Origin: Amia ocellicauda
Lineage: Eukaryota; Chordata; Actinopteri; Amiiformes; Amiidae
DNA length: 64,000 nucleotides
Assembly: GCF_036373705.1 (NCBI RefSeq)
Contig: NW_027102660.1
Location: 620,001 to 684,000 of the forward strand
Direction of reading: 5' to 3'
In this document: positions 8,976 to 19,437 of the stretch, in pieces
How positions within the stretch are numbered: the stretch's first letter is position 1
Layout of the letters: every line of letters starts with the position of its first letter
Position numbers and translations under genes: made by a program
The notes under the pieces: generated by a model
Seen by the model: the letters and a program-made list of their open reading frames with translations, nothing else
Database searches by the model: none
What the model was told of the DNA's origin: nothing

Positions 8976-9686
8976 ATGTCCAGCGACATCAACATGAAAC
9001 CCCGCAAGAAACAATCCCGGGCAAGGGTTCCTGTACTCACCAATTTGAAGATTGAACGCTCCTGGGTGTTGTTCTGGGGGGCTCGACGGGGTTACCGCTT
9101 TAAAAGGGATCCCAGCTATGTTGGAGTGGAGCTTTTTGCTTTGGGAGAGAAGGAGGGTACGTTGGAACCTTTTGAGACGGTAATTGAATACTCTTATGAG
9201 GACTGGTTGAAGGTGATGGCCTGGAGAGATCTGGGGCTTGTGGATAAGACTCTAGAAGGCTTGCAAGAGGGTCCAAGAGAATGCGAAATGGAGTCTCCGA
9301 CTCAGGGTTTTGAAAGGTGTGAATGGGAAAGCTTGCAGAACTACGGTAGAGTGGTGAAGAGTCTATCTCTAACTACAGATCGTAAGGTTTTGTTTAGCAG
9401 TACCCTGATTACAAACCCTATTGAAGGGGGTGTGGAGGATCCAGAAAAACAGGTTACTGAAATTATGTTTGACGCCGTGGACTGGCCGTTCTTGAAAGAG
9501 GTCATAAACTGTATAAATGATGGTTTTGACATCTTGACCAAATGTTCGCAACTGGATTTGGTTAGAAGGAGAATATGCTGGATTATGGATTATATATCCC
9601 CCTTGAATGACGACGACGATGATAAAACAGACGACGTGTGGGGTTTTGGAGGGGGGTCTGACGGCTCAGGGGCTACTCTCTTCTAA
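8976..9686 (+). CDS. gene 1, unknown protein of the Polinton left arm (copy 2)
   Basis: 236 residues that look whole. I do not recognise a family. The N-terminus is short and basic (MKPRKKQSRAR). The middle is a globular-looking region with several Trp residues. The C-terminal 25 residues are very acidic (NDDDDDKTDD) and end in a Gly/Ser tail. No LxCxE motif, signal peptide or membrane segment is seen. The gene lies first after the inverted repeat, with its own TATA-like box, which is where early regulatory genes sit in adenovirus-like genomes; an early role is inference only. The start is the first ATG after the TATA box, and a second Met lies at residue 7. It is near identical in copy 3 and present only as remnants in copies 4, 5 and 6. 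Confidence 0.7.
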   Translation: MSSDINMKPRKKQSRARVPVLTNLKIERSWVLFWGARRGYRFKRDPSYVGVELFALGEKEGTLEPFETVIEYSYEDWLKVMAWRDLGLVDKTLEGLQEGPRECEMESPTQGFERCEWESLQNYGRVVKSLSLTTDRKVLFSSTLITNPIEGGVEDPEKQVTEIMFDAVDWPFLKEVINCINDGFDILTKCSQLDLVRRRICWIMDYISPLNDDDDDKTDDVWGFGGGSDGSGATLF

Positions 9687-9701
9687 GAGGGCGGTGTGTC
9701 G

Positions 9702-9729
9702 TGACGTAGTGAAGAGATAGGATAAAAGG
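9702..9729 (+). promoter_or_regulatory. CRE-like site and TATA-like box before gene 2
   Basis: TGACGT at 9702-9707 in 'gtgacgtagtgaag', then GATAAAAGG at 9721-9729, 36 bases before the gene 2 ATG at 9765. The pair resembles the ATF site plus TATA layout of adenovirus early promoters. It is repeated upstream of gene 2 in copies 3 to 6. Confidence 0.45.
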
Positions 9730-9764
9730 CGCAACAATTCAATCATGGTTTAAAATTAAAGAGA

Positions 9765-10400
9765 ATGTCTTACCTGAAAGCTGCGGACGTCGACAGGCTC
9801 TACAGGCCTCTTCAAACCCGGGATCACCCCTGGTTCTATTCCCCAGATTTTGTATACACTCTGGAACCCTTTGACTGCGGTTACTCTCCAAGACCTCAGA
9901 CCCTGGACTGCTTCTGCAACTGGTTCTGTCATCAACACTCTGCAGCTAACCTGAGAGCGCTATTACACCATGTGCTTGACAGAAAAGTAGCCAACGCGAG
10001 CCTTTTCTCTACAGATTTAACCATCGATGAGGATCAACTTTCAAACCTGGAAAAGTTAATGGCTGCTGTAACAAAGACCGGGGGGTACGAACACTGGGAT
10101 GAAGCGCTCAAGGGGGCCAAGAATGATATTAGGCCATTTCATCAACATCTGTATGACCTTTTACTGAGCATGTTTAATACACCTCTGTTTACTTTTAAAA
10201 TAGGTCATATTGTTGTTTTATTTACATATGTAACTGAGGTGTGTGCCTACAAGATAAAGAAACAGGTATATTTGTTGATATAGATCAAGTAACCAATCAT
10301 CTGATTTCTTTTTGTCTGGACCGTAGAAAAAATTGTTGTGTATGTTATACTTTTCTCAAATGTCTAAAAAGGGGTATCTGCTCTCCTGAAGTTGAATAAA
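9765..10400 (+). pseudogene. shortened gene 2 / Bcl-2-like region (copy 2)
   Basis: Starts like gene 2 (MSYLKAADVDRLYRP) and ends like the Bcl-2-like gene (BH1-like KIGHIVVLF). It is much shorter than the two genes of copies 4 and 5. It is counted as a fossil remnant of both. Copy 3 has the same form, so it arose before those two copies separated. An AATAAA signal lies at 10395-10400. Confidence 0.65.
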
Positions 10401-10408
10401 AAACCTTG

Positions 10409-10416
10409 TATAAAAA
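10409..10416 (+). promoter_or_regulatory. TATA box of the integrase/late block
   Basis: TATAAAAA, 40 bases before the integrase ATG at 10456 and just after the AATAAA of the preceding gene. The same arrangement occurs in the other copies (29011-29018 in copy 4). It separates the left-arm genes from the integrase-capsid block. Confidence 0.6.
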
Positions 10417-10455
10417 CTTTGCGCATAGTGTGGGTCTGTGTGGTTATTTGACAGA

Positions 10456-11547
10456 ATGACTCGGCAAGCTCCCCAAATGCAGGAACTATACTACAACCCA
10501 GCCAAGATTGGGGGTTTGGCGGGTAAGAAGGGTTTTCAAAGAGGACTCGCTGAGGCCGGAGTGAAGGTTAATGATGTGGTTGTTTCAGAATGGTTACGGG
10601 AACAAGACGCCTATACCTTACATAAACCTCTCAGGATTAACTTTAAAAGAAACCGCGTATATGCAACTGACATAGACTCACAATGGCAAATGGATCTAGT
10701 CGATATGTCAAATTTATCAAAACATAACAATGGTCACAAATTGATGTTGATGTGTATCGATGTGTTATCAAAATATGCCTGGGCTCGCATTCTACATAAT
10801 AAAACAGGTCGGGCGGTGACAAGGGCCTTTGAGGATATATTGTCCCAGGGTCGATGTCCTAAAAAACTGCAGACTGATAAAGGAAAAGAGTTTCTCAACA
10901 GAGAATTTCAGAATCTACTGAAGAGACACAAAATACATCATTTCACCACCGGTAATGAGCTTAGGGCATCGGTAGTGGAGAGGTTTAACCGCACCATAAA
11001 GACCAAAATGTGGAGATATTTTACAGCGGTCAACACGTTCAAGTATTTTGATAAAGTTCAGGATTTTATCGATGCTTACAACCAAGGGTATCACACCAGT
11101 ATTAAAATGAAGCCTAAAGATGTTGATCAAAGTAATTCTTTTAAGGTCTATAAAAAATTATACGGACCATTTATTAAGAAGGGAAAAACTACTTATAAGT
11201 TCAACATCGGTGATGTGGTTCGCGTTTCAAAGCTAAGGAGTACTTTTGCCAAAGGTTATGAAGAAACATTTTCTGACGAATATTTTACAGTTACCGAACA
11301 GTTGGCTAGAGACCCACCCGTGTACCGGTTAAAAGACTATGACGGGGAGGATATAGAAGGAACGTTTTACGAAGCCAAGTTACAAAAAATTATTGTGGGT
11401 AAAGACAGTGTATACAGAGTTGAAAAGATATTAGCTGAAAAAACCCAGAACCGGAAAAAATATGTGTTGATGAAATGGCTTGGATGGCCTGAAAAGTTCA
11501 ATAGTTGGGTCCCGGAACAACAGGTTTGCGATATTCAATCCTTATAA
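10456..11547 (+). CDS. retroviral-type integrase with C-terminal chromodomain (copy 2)
   Basis: 363 residues that look whole. Family role: DNA strand transfer that inserts the element and makes the 6-base target duplication. The catalytic core carries the triad: Asp in QMDLVDM (about residue 80), Asp in LQTDKGKEF (about 140) and Glu in ASVVERFNRT about 34 residues later. This is the usual Polinton DDE spacing. The last 50 residues form a chromodomain (YRVEKIL, then YVLMKWLGWP, then SWVPEQQ), expected to bind histone tails and guide target choice. I took the ATG at 10456; the frame is open 18 bases further up to a GTG. A TATA box lies 40 bases upstream. The copy in unit 3 also looks whole, while those in copies 1, 4 and 5 are broken. 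Confidence 0.93.
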   Translation: MTRQAPQMQELYYNPAKIGGLAGKKGFQRGLAEAGVKVNDVVVSEWLREQDAYTLHKPLRINFKRNRVYATDIDSQWQMDLVDMSNLSKHNNGHKLMLMCIDVLSKYAWARILHNKTGRAVTRAFEDILSQGRCPKKLQTDKGKEFLNREFQNLLKRHKIHHFTTGNELRASVVERFNRTIKTKMWRYFTAVNTFKYFDKVQDFIDAYNQGYHTSIKMKPKDVDQSNSFKVYKKLYGPFIKKGKTTYKFNIGDVVRVSKLRSTFAKGYEETFSDEYFTVTEQLARDPPVYRLKDYDGEDIEGTFYEAKLQKIIVGKDSVYRVEKILAEKTQNRKKYVLMKWLGWPEKFNSWVPEQQVCDIQSL

Positions 11548-11593
11548 CAACTTGCCCGCGGGTGTGTTGTGGGCATTACTTTCGATACTCAAG

Positions 11594-12326
11594 ATGGAAT
11601 CAGGAGGCTTCTACGTGACTCTACCCAGTAACGCCTCTCTCGATATATACCCTAAAAATGAAATATCCAGTTACACGGTACAATTTGGAAAATCTATAGA
11701 TCTAAGGGGGTCGTGGGAAGTGGGGTTGGCGGAAATACAGTATCCTTACACTTGGGCTGTTTTACAAGATAAGGATGCCACCTTCGCCATTTTTGATGAT
11801 GTTAAAAAGAGTCAATGGACATTCACGATACAAGGAGGTTATTATGACAATGTGGATAAAATATTAGATGAGATGCATAAACAGTTCTCAGAAGGCACCC
11901 CCAACATCAAGCTATATTACAACCCTATTAAAAACAGAGTGTACAAGGTGTCAAAACCAGGTATTAGCATTCAAACCAGCGGCCAACTGGGGCGTATATT
12001 TGGGATCTATTCTGACACAGAGAGCAGGTTCTCAGAAGTGGTGGGGCGGCTTTTACACTCTTTATGTGTATACGGATATCATAACCCACCAGAGGGTCGG
12101 GGATAGTTATGTCCCCCTTTTGAGAAATGTACTTATTAAAGGTAAAAGCAATGACATGGTCACAATTACTTATGACAAGCCACACTACGTACCAGTCTCA
12201 AAGACCCAATTTGACAACATCACGATCGAAGTAAAATCGGATCAGAATATCAACGTACCCTTCCGCTTCAGTAAAGTTATTGTCAAACTACATTTTCGAC
12301 CCCTGAAACAGTTTGTACATTATTAA
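11594..12326 (+). pseudogene. penton-like minor capsid protein (copy 2)
   Basis: Same gene as described under copy 4. It is broken with about one break, shared with the other copies. Confidence 0.8.
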
Positions 12327-12327
12327 A

Positions 12328-12816
12328 ATGGCTACCTCGAGGGGTTATGTAGATCCTAGCGCCTATGTGGATTATTACAAGATGCAAGCCGGGAACGGCT
12401 TGCCCGGTTTTGTAGGAGCCCCCACAATGTATGGCGCCGGTCTAGGAGGACTCTTTCATGGTCTCTTTAGAATGGCCGTACCCCTGCTTAAGAGAGGCTT
12501 TGCTATAGCCAGACCCCACTTGAAATCAGCGGCTAAAAATATTGTTAGTGACGTGTTCACCAATGTTATGAACCGGGCAGCTAGCCATGAGCATCAGGAG
12601 GGTTCGGGTCTCATGGTAATGGCGAGGAGGGGGGGTAAAAGAAGAAACAGCATGTGTCCACCAGGGCGACGAAGATCCGTGGCTAACAAAAAACGAAGAA
12701 TCTCTCATTCTCCAACATATCGTGGAAACACTCGGAGAAGGAAGCAGCACAAGAAAAAACCTGCAAAAAGAAAGTCTCAAAGAAAGAAAAATAGAGCCTC
12801 AGGATACATCTTTTAA
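12328..12816 (+). CDS. basic pX-like virion core protein (copy 2)
   Basis: 162 residues that look whole. The N-terminal part (SAYVDYYKMQ) is followed by a Gly-rich, hydrophobic segment at about residues 25-65 (GLPGFVGAPTMYGAGLGGLF). The last 60 residues are densely basic with many Arg/Lys pairs and no acidic residue. Small proteins of this build lie between penton and capsid genes in adintoviruses and are compared to adenovirus core protein X or pVI. A role in packing DNA inside the capsid follows by analogy. The gene is fitted tightly between its neighbours, with two bases on either side, so it belongs to the late capsid block. Confidence 0.72.
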   Translation: MATSRGYVDPSAYVDYYKMQAGNGLPGFVGAPTMYGAGLGGLFHGLFRMAVPLLKRGFAIARPHLKSAAKNIVSDVFTNVMNRAASHEHQEGSGLMVMARRGGKRRNSMCPPGRRRSVANKKRRISHSPTYRGNTRRRKQHKKKPAKRKSQRKKNRASGYIF

Positions 12817-12818
12817 AC

Positions 12819-14134
12819 ATGTCTTTTGTCAACAGTCTATCGGAAGAATGCGTCAAATCAGAACTGGATCTGTTTACAGTTCCATACACTCAAACGAGTA
12901 TAGATAAGATCATATATGTAGAGATTCCCCCTCTTTCTGCAATTTCAGACACGGCCCCTCTGGAGTTTTTTATAGCTGGCAATGGCGAGGATTATATTGA
13001 TTTGAATAACACATTTATTTTAATGAACTGTAAAGTGACTGATTAGGATGGCGATGCAATCGAGAAGACGGCCAACGCTGGGGTCATCAATTAATCAATT
13101 ACCCGGTGGCCACCATGTTTTCACAGGTGGATGTGACCCTGGGAGATCGGCTCATTAGTCAAAGCAGCAATACTTACCCCTATAGAGTCATGATGGAGTG
13201 TATCCTTAATTATAGTGAGGAGACCCTAAGCAAACAGTTCAGCCCCGGCCTTCTCTTCAAAGACATCCCGGAAGCTATGGACGACAAGGATCCAGAGGGA
13301 CTCAATAAGGGTTTGCAAAAAAGATCGGCCTCTTCAACAGAAGGGAGGACCTTTGAGCTAATGGGGCATATCCATGCAGACATATTTTTCCAAGAAAAAC
13401 TCATGCTCAACGGGGTAGACATTAAAATTAAAATGATCCGTAGTAAAAGTGCTTTTTGTCTGATGACCCCTGATACGGAAAAATATAAACTGACCATATT
13501 ATCGGCCTCGCTGTTTGTGAAATAAGTGTCCGTCTCCCCGGCGGTTAAACTAGGACACGCGCTGGCGTTAGTGACGGCAAACGCCAAGTACCCGATCGAA
13601 AGAGTCTATATGAAAGTCCACAGTATCCCCGCAGGGACACGGGTGATGAACCAGGAAAATCTGTTTCTAGGACAGCTCCCAAAACAGGTTATTATAGGTC
13701 TCGTGGATAATGATGCATTTACCGGGGTTTACAACAAGAACACCTTTAACTTTAAACATTATAACGCGGAATTTATAGCATTGTACGTCGATGGTGTGCA
13801 GGTTCCATCCAGACCTTTTCAACCTGACTTTGAAAACGGCAATGCGGTTCGTGAATATTACAGTCTAGTACTGGCTACGGGTCGCCATCTCAAGGATCAA
13901 ACTCTGCTGATCGATCGCCGGGAATACTGCAGCGGTTACACCCTGTATGGTTTCAACCTGACCCCTGACGAAGAGTGTGGACAACATATTTCACTGATGA
14001 AGACGGGCAATATGCGTTTGGAGATGCGTTTCAAGCAGCCTCTACCACACACTGTAAATATGGTCGTGTATGCTGTGTTTGACAACATTATTGAGGTGAA
14101 TCAGAGGAGAAACGTTCCGTATGATTATTATTAA
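12819..14134 (+). pseudogene. double-jelly-roll major capsid protein (copy 2)
   Basis: Same capsid gene as in copy 4, in the form shared by copies 1-3. It is broken, with about three breaks. Confidence 0.82.
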
Positions 14135-14135
14135 A

Positions 14136-14487
14136 ATGAACACCAGAGAGCTCAACCACATCATGAATGCCCTGGCCGGCTCACGGAAACTGTTTCAAGG
14201 AGTCTACGCCTGCGATCAGCTGCCTAAATTTAAGATCAAGAATTTACCTGCAATGTACATAATCAACACACACCCTAAAAATATGCCCGGAGAACATTGG
14301 CTGGCTATTTATCTAAGGGAGGACCACCGTGGTGAATTTTTTGATTCCTATGCAAACCCCCCGGATTTCAGACCTTTCCCTCGGAAGATCAATAACTTTC
14401 TGCTCAACAACTGTCAAGAAACCATTTACAGCGGTCGTCAAGTACAAAGTCTTCAGACCTTCACTTGTGGTCAGCACTGTGTGCACT
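14136..14487 (+). pseudogene. adenain-like protease, 5' part (copy 2)
   Basis: Protease up to the catalytic Cys motif CGQHCV, where the element ends against the tRNA spacer. The join is the same in copies 1, 2 and 3, so these three descend from one truncated element. Confidence 0.8.
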
Positions 14488-14507
14488 AGCACGCATGCAC
14501 CGCGGGT

Positions 14508-14580
14508 TGTTTCCGCCCGGTTTCGAACCAGGGACCTTTCGCGTGTGAGGCGAACGTGATAGCCACTACACTACGGAAAC
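14508..14580 (-). tRNA. tRNA-Val (anticodon CAC)
   Basis: Identical to the tRNA at 4863-4935, including the G-U pair in the T-stem and the lack of a nearby TTTT. Confidence 0.7.
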
Positions 14581-14678
14581 CGACCTGTCCTGGTGTTTCG
14601 AATGGCTCCCATCGAAGCCGGCTGGTAAAACGCGCACAGGCGTTTCCCGTGGGCCAGCCTGTGAGATAAAGGTTTCTA

Positions 14679-15863
14679 CACTCACCTAAAGGATTATTAG
14701 GAACACCTGTTCAATAACCAACCAATCATATGGCAGTTGCTTCAATGCATTTAGGGGTGTGGTCCTGGTCAAGACAATCTCCTGAACTCCAAACTGAAAG
14801 TCTGAATGGGAAAGAAAGGTGATTTAAGCAATTTTGAGCGTGGCATGGTTGTTGGTGCCAGACGGGCTGGTCTGAGTATTTCACAATCTGCTCAGTTACT
14901 GGGATTTTCACGCACAACCATTTCTAGGGTTTACAAAGAATGGTGTGAAAAGGGAAAAACATCCAGTATGCGGCAGTCCTGTGGGCGAAAATGCCTTGTT
15001 GATGCTAGAGGTCAGAGGAGAATGGGCCGACTGATTCAAGCTGATAGAAGAGCAACTTTGACTGAAATAACCACTCGTTACAACCGAGGTATGCAGCAAA
15101 GCATTTGTGAAGCCACAACACGTACAACCTTGAGGCGGATGGGCTACAACAGCAGAAGACCCCACCGGGTACCACTCATCTCCACTACAAATAGGAAAAA
15201 GAGGCTACAATTTGCACAAACTCACCAAAATTGGACAGTTGTTGCCTGGTCTGATGAGTCTCGATTTCTGTTGAGACATTCAGATGGTAGAGTCAGAATT
15301 TGACGTAAACAGAATGAGAACATGGATCCATCATGCCTTGTTACCACTGTGCAGGCTGGTGGTGGTGGTGTAATGGTGTGGGGGATGTTTTCTTGGCACA
15401 CTTTAGGCTCCTTAGTGCCAATTGGGCATCGTTTAAATGCCACGGCCTACCTGAGCATTGTTTCTGACCATGTCCATCCCTTTATGACCACCATGTACCC
15501 ATCCTCTGATGGCTACTTCCAGCAGGATAATGCACCATGTCACAAAGGTTGAATCATTTCAAATTGGTTTCTTGAACATGACAATGAGTTCACTGTACTA
15601 AACTGGCCCCCACAGTCACCAGATCTCAACCCAATAGAGCATCTTTGGAATGTGGTGGAACGGGAGCTTCGTGCCCTGGATGTGCATCCCACAAATCTCC
15701 ATCAACTGCAAGATGCTATCCTATCAATTTGGGCCAACATTTCTAAAGAATGCTTTCAGCACCTTGTTGAATCAATGCCACGTAGAATTAAGTCAGTTCT
15801 GAAGGCGAAAGGGTGTCAAACATAGTATTAGTATGGTGTTCCTAATAATCCTTTAGGTGAGTG
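14679..15863 (+). mobile_element. Tc1/mariner transposon, copy b
   Basis: 1185 bases at the same TA and in the same spacer context as copy a. It was therefore duplicated with the spacer rather than inserted independently. Confidence 0.95.
14806..15825 (+). pseudogene. Tc1 transposase, two nonsense codons (copy b)
   Basis: Same two in-frame TGA codons as copy a. The acidic residue in the third catalytic motif is kept, and the following residue differs (HLWNVVE instead of HLWDVVE). Confidence 0.9.
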
Positions 15864-16626
15864 TATTTTCACTGACCTATTTTGCATTGCTCAAGGACAC
15901 ATCAGGACACTTTGGAAACTCTTTCAAAGGAAGAACGCCCTGAGCTATGACAAGACTTACACTTACCCCAACAAGGTGATGCTCAATGGCTTGTTCAAAC
16001 AGCTGCTGCTCGTCTTGTGCCACCATCAGACAATCACAGAGCTATTGTGCCTTCTACACCTTACGGTAGCTTTACTTTAACAATAATAATGACGGCGACC
16101 ACGACGACAAAAAGAAAAACAAGAACAACAACAACAACAACAAGAACAATAACATCATCATCAGATTTTAATTAAAAGTGGCTACACCAGCGTTTACAAT
16201 TTCAACCTGTCGACGGACGGACGCTCTGAGTGCACCGATTTCGGGATACTTCGGAAACTCTTTCAAAGGCAGGACGCCCTGCGATCAGACAGTGCCTGCA
16301 CTTAGCCCAACAAGGTGATGCTGAATGGCTTGTTCAAACGGCTGGTGGTCTTCCGTCACCACCAGACTATCAGAGCTATTTTGCGCCTTCAACTACATAA
16401 GAGTAACAGCAATGTCACCGATCCTGCTACGGTCGTATTGCAACAGCAACGACATGTATCGATTTTAAAAGTGTCAGTTCCAGCGCCTCGCAAAGCTACC
16501 CTTCTGCGATCATTTGTTCTCAAGGTCAGGATTTCTTGCCACTCCGAGGAAGAGAAAACGACGGCCGGCCATGGGGCAGAGAGATGAGGACGGGTAACAC
16601 GGCACTGGCACGCGTGCACCGCGGGT

Positions 16627-16699
16627 TGTTTCCGCCCAGTTTCGAACCAGGGACTTCTCGCGTGTGAGGCGAACATGATAGCCACTACACTACAGAAAC
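16627..16699 (-). pseudogene. tRNA-Val (CAC), degenerate
   Basis: Same degenerate form as at 7645-7717. Confidence 0.6.
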
Positions 16700-17265
16700 C
16701 AACCTGTCCTGGGGTTTCGATTGGCTCCCATCGAAGCAGGCTGGTAAAACGCGCACAGGCGTTTCCCGTGGGCCTGCCTGTGAGATAAAGGTTTCTATTT
16801 TCACTGACCTATATTGCATTGCTCAAGGGCACATCAGGACACTTTGGAAACTCTTTTAAAGGAAGAATGCCCTGAGCTATGACAAGACTTACACTTACCC
16901 CAACAAGGTGATGCTCAATGGCTTGTTCAAACAGCTGCTGCTCGTCTTGTGCCACCATCAGACAATCACAGAGCTATTGTGCCTTCTACACCTTACGGTA
17001 GCAACAAATCTAACTACTGCTTTACTTTAACAATAATAATGACGGCGACCACGATGACAACAAGAACAACAACAACAACATCATCATCATCATCATCATC
17101 AGATTTTAATTAAAAGTGGCTACACCAGCGTTTACAATTTCAACCTGTCGACGGACGGACGCTCTGAGAGCACCGATTTCGGGCACTCCAATGAAGAAAA
17201 GCTACCCACCGCCTCCGGGGAACCACGAGGGCAAACAGGACGAAAAGGGCCGGCCCACAGCAGGC

Positions 17266-17338
17266 TGTTTCCGCCCGGTTTCGAACCGGGGACCTTTCGC
17301 GTGTTAGGCGAACGTGATAACCGCTACACTACGGAAAC
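17266..17338 (-). tRNA. tRNA-Val (anticodon AAC), looks intact
   Basis: Identical to the intact tRNA at 8284-8356, with the same TTTT run downstream on the minus strand. Confidence 0.92.
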
Positions 17339-17654
17339 TGACACCGCCACGTCTTGCTTCAAACGGTTACCGTTGAAGCCTGCTGGTAAAACGGGCTCAG
17401 GCATTTCAGGTCGGCTAGACTGTGAGATGGCGTCTGAAGTGCCGCGAAAGGATGCCATTTTCACAGACCTGTTTGGCATTGCTAAAGGGCACATCAGGAC
17501 ACTTCGGAAACTCTTTCAAAGGCAGGACGCCCTGCGCTCTGACAGTGCCTGCACTTAGCCCAACAAGGTGATGCTGAATGGCTTGTTCAAACGGCTGGTG
17601 GTCTTCCGTCACCACCAGACTATCAGAGCTATACTGCGCCTTCAACTACATAAG

Positions 17655-17839
17655 AGTAGATAGTAGGGTTTTTTGGGCGCGGCCTATTTTGTTATGACGT
17701 ATGCCCTAAGCTTATTAATATTCCTACGTCATAATTGGGGGGCGTGATTTTAGGTAGAGTTATTTCCTTAATTATTCCTACGTCATATCCGTCAGAAAGT
17801 GTACACCCATAAAACCCTGAACATCAAGGCCACCCATAA
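17655..17839 (+). repeat. left terminal inverted repeat (copy 3)
   Basis: 185 bases, same sequence as the left repeat of copy 2, with the same CRE-like and GC-box motifs. Confidence 0.9.
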
Positions 17840-17957
17840 ATACCCCCACCCCTCTGAAGGCAACGCCCCGAAACTCTCCTCTCTATTTAAGAACCCGCGC
17901 TGCTTTTAGGCAATACCTCTTTAATTCTCAGCATCAGAAACATCCCGCTTCTTCAAC

Positions 17958-18668
17958 ATGTCCAGCGACATCAACATGAAACCCCGCAAGAAACAATCCC
18001 GGGCAAGGGTTCCTGTACTCACCAATTTGAAGATTGAACGCTCCTGGGTGTTGTTCTGGGGGGCTCGACGGGGTTACCGCTTTAAAAGGGATCCCAGCTA
18101 TGTTGGAGTGGAGCTTTTTGCTTTGGGAGAGAAGGAGGGTACGTTGGAACCTTTTGAGACGGTAATTGAATACTCTTATGAGGACTGGTTGAAGGTGATG
18201 GCCTGGAGAGATCTGGGGCTTGTGGATAAGACTCTAGAAGGCTTGCAAGAGGGTCCAAGAGAATGCGAAATGGAGTCTCCGACTCAGGGTTTTGAAAGGT
18301 GTGAATGGGAAAGCTTGCAGAACTACGGTAGAGTGGTGAAGAGTCTATCTCTAACTACAGATCGTAAGGTTTTGTTTAGCAGTACTCTGATTACAAACCC
18401 TATTGAAGGGGGTGTGGAGGATCCAGAAAAACAGGTTACTGAAATTATGTTTGACGCCGTGGACTGGCCGTTCTTGAAAGAGGTCATAAACTGTATAAAT
18501 GATGGTTTTGACATCTTGACCAAATGTTCGCAACTGGATTTGGTTAGAAGGAGAATATGCTGGATTATGGATTATATATCCCCCTTGAATGACGACGACG
18601 ATGATAAAACAGACGACGTGTGGGGTTTTGGAGGGGGGTCTGACGGCTCAGGGGCTACTCTCTTCTAA
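17958..18668 (+). CDS. gene 1, unknown protein (copy 3)
   Basis: 236 residues that look whole. The protein is the same as in copy 2, with one silent base difference noticed. Confidence 0.7.
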   Translation: MSSDINMKPRKKQSRARVPVLTNLKIERSWVLFWGARRGYRFKRDPSYVGVELFALGEKEGTLEPFETVIEYSYEDWLKVMAWRDLGLVDKTLEGLQEGPRECEMESPTQGFERCEWESLQNYGRVVKSLSLTTDRKVLFSSTLITNPIEGGVEDPEKQVTEIMFDAVDWPFLKEVINCINDGFDILTKCSQLDLVRRRICWIMDYISPLNDDDDDKTDDVWGFGGGSDGSGATLF

Positions 18669-18746
18669 GAGGGCGGTGTGTCGTGACGTAGTGAAGAGAT
18701 AGGATAAAAGGCGCAACAATTCAATCATGGTTTAAAATTAAAGAGA

Positions 18747-19382
18747 ATGTCTTACCTGAAAGCTGCGGACGTCGACAGGCTCTACAGGCCTCTTCAAACC
18801 CGGGATCACCCCTGGTTCTATTCCCCAGATTTTGTATACACTCTGGAACCCTTTGACTGCGGTTACTCTCCAAGACCTCAGACCCTGGACTGCTTCTGCA
18901 ACTGGTTCTGTCATCAACACTCTGCAGCTAACCTGAGAGCGCTATTACACCATGTGCTTGACAGAAAAGTAGCCAACGCGAGCCTTTTCTCTACAGATTT
19001 AACCATCGATGAGGATCAACTTTCAAACCTGGAAAAGTTAATGGCTGCTGTAACAAAGACCGGGGGGTACGAACACTGGGATGAAGCGCTCAAGGGGGCC
19101 AAGAATGATATTAGGCCATTTCATCAACATCTGTATGACCTTTTACTGAGCATGTTTAATACACCTCTGTTTACTTTTAAAATAGGTCATATTGTTGTTT
19201 TATTTACATATGTAACTGAGGTGTGTGCCTACAAGATAAAGAAACAGGTATATTTGTTGATATAGATCAAGTAACCAATCATCTGATTTCTTTTTGTCTG
19301 GACCGTAGAAAAAATTGTTGTGTATGTTATACTTTTCTCAAATGTCTAAAAAGGGGTATCTGCTCTCCTGAAGTTGAATAAA
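18747..19382 (+). pseudogene. shortened gene 2 / Bcl-2-like region (copy 3)
   Basis: Same shortened form as in copy 2. Confidence 0.65.
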
Positions 19383-19437
19383 AAACCTTGTATAAAAACT
19401 TTGCGCATAGTGTGGGTCTGTGTGGTTATTTGACAGA

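Larger units (their letters stand above)
8673..14487 (+). mobile_element. Polinton/adintovirus-like element, copy 2 (true left end, short form)
   Basis: Begins with AGTAGATAGTAGGG, the outer end of a 185-base inverted repeat. It contains gene 1, a shortened gene 2/Bcl-2-like region, integrase, penton, pX-like protein, capsid and part of the protease. The right arm is absent. It is broken, with about five breaks, but gene 1, the integrase and the pX-like gene look whole. It differs from copy 3 at fewer than ten positions by eye over 5.8 kb, so the duplication is very recent. Confidence 0.93.
14488..17654. repeat. host tRNA-Val tandem-repeat spacer 2 (with Tc1)
   Basis: Same composition as spacer 1 but 663 bases shorter, because one repeat unit (the one carrying the AAC pseudogene) is missing. 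It contains the uninserted CATAAG target at 16396-16401 and the target duplication at 17649-17654. No host protein gene is seen. Confidence 0.8.

Noticed and set aside
8976-9686. Possible pRb-binding LxCxE motif in the left-arm proteins, as in small DNA tumour viruses.
   Set aside because: I looked through genes 1 and 2 and the Bcl-2-like region and found no L-x-C-x-E.
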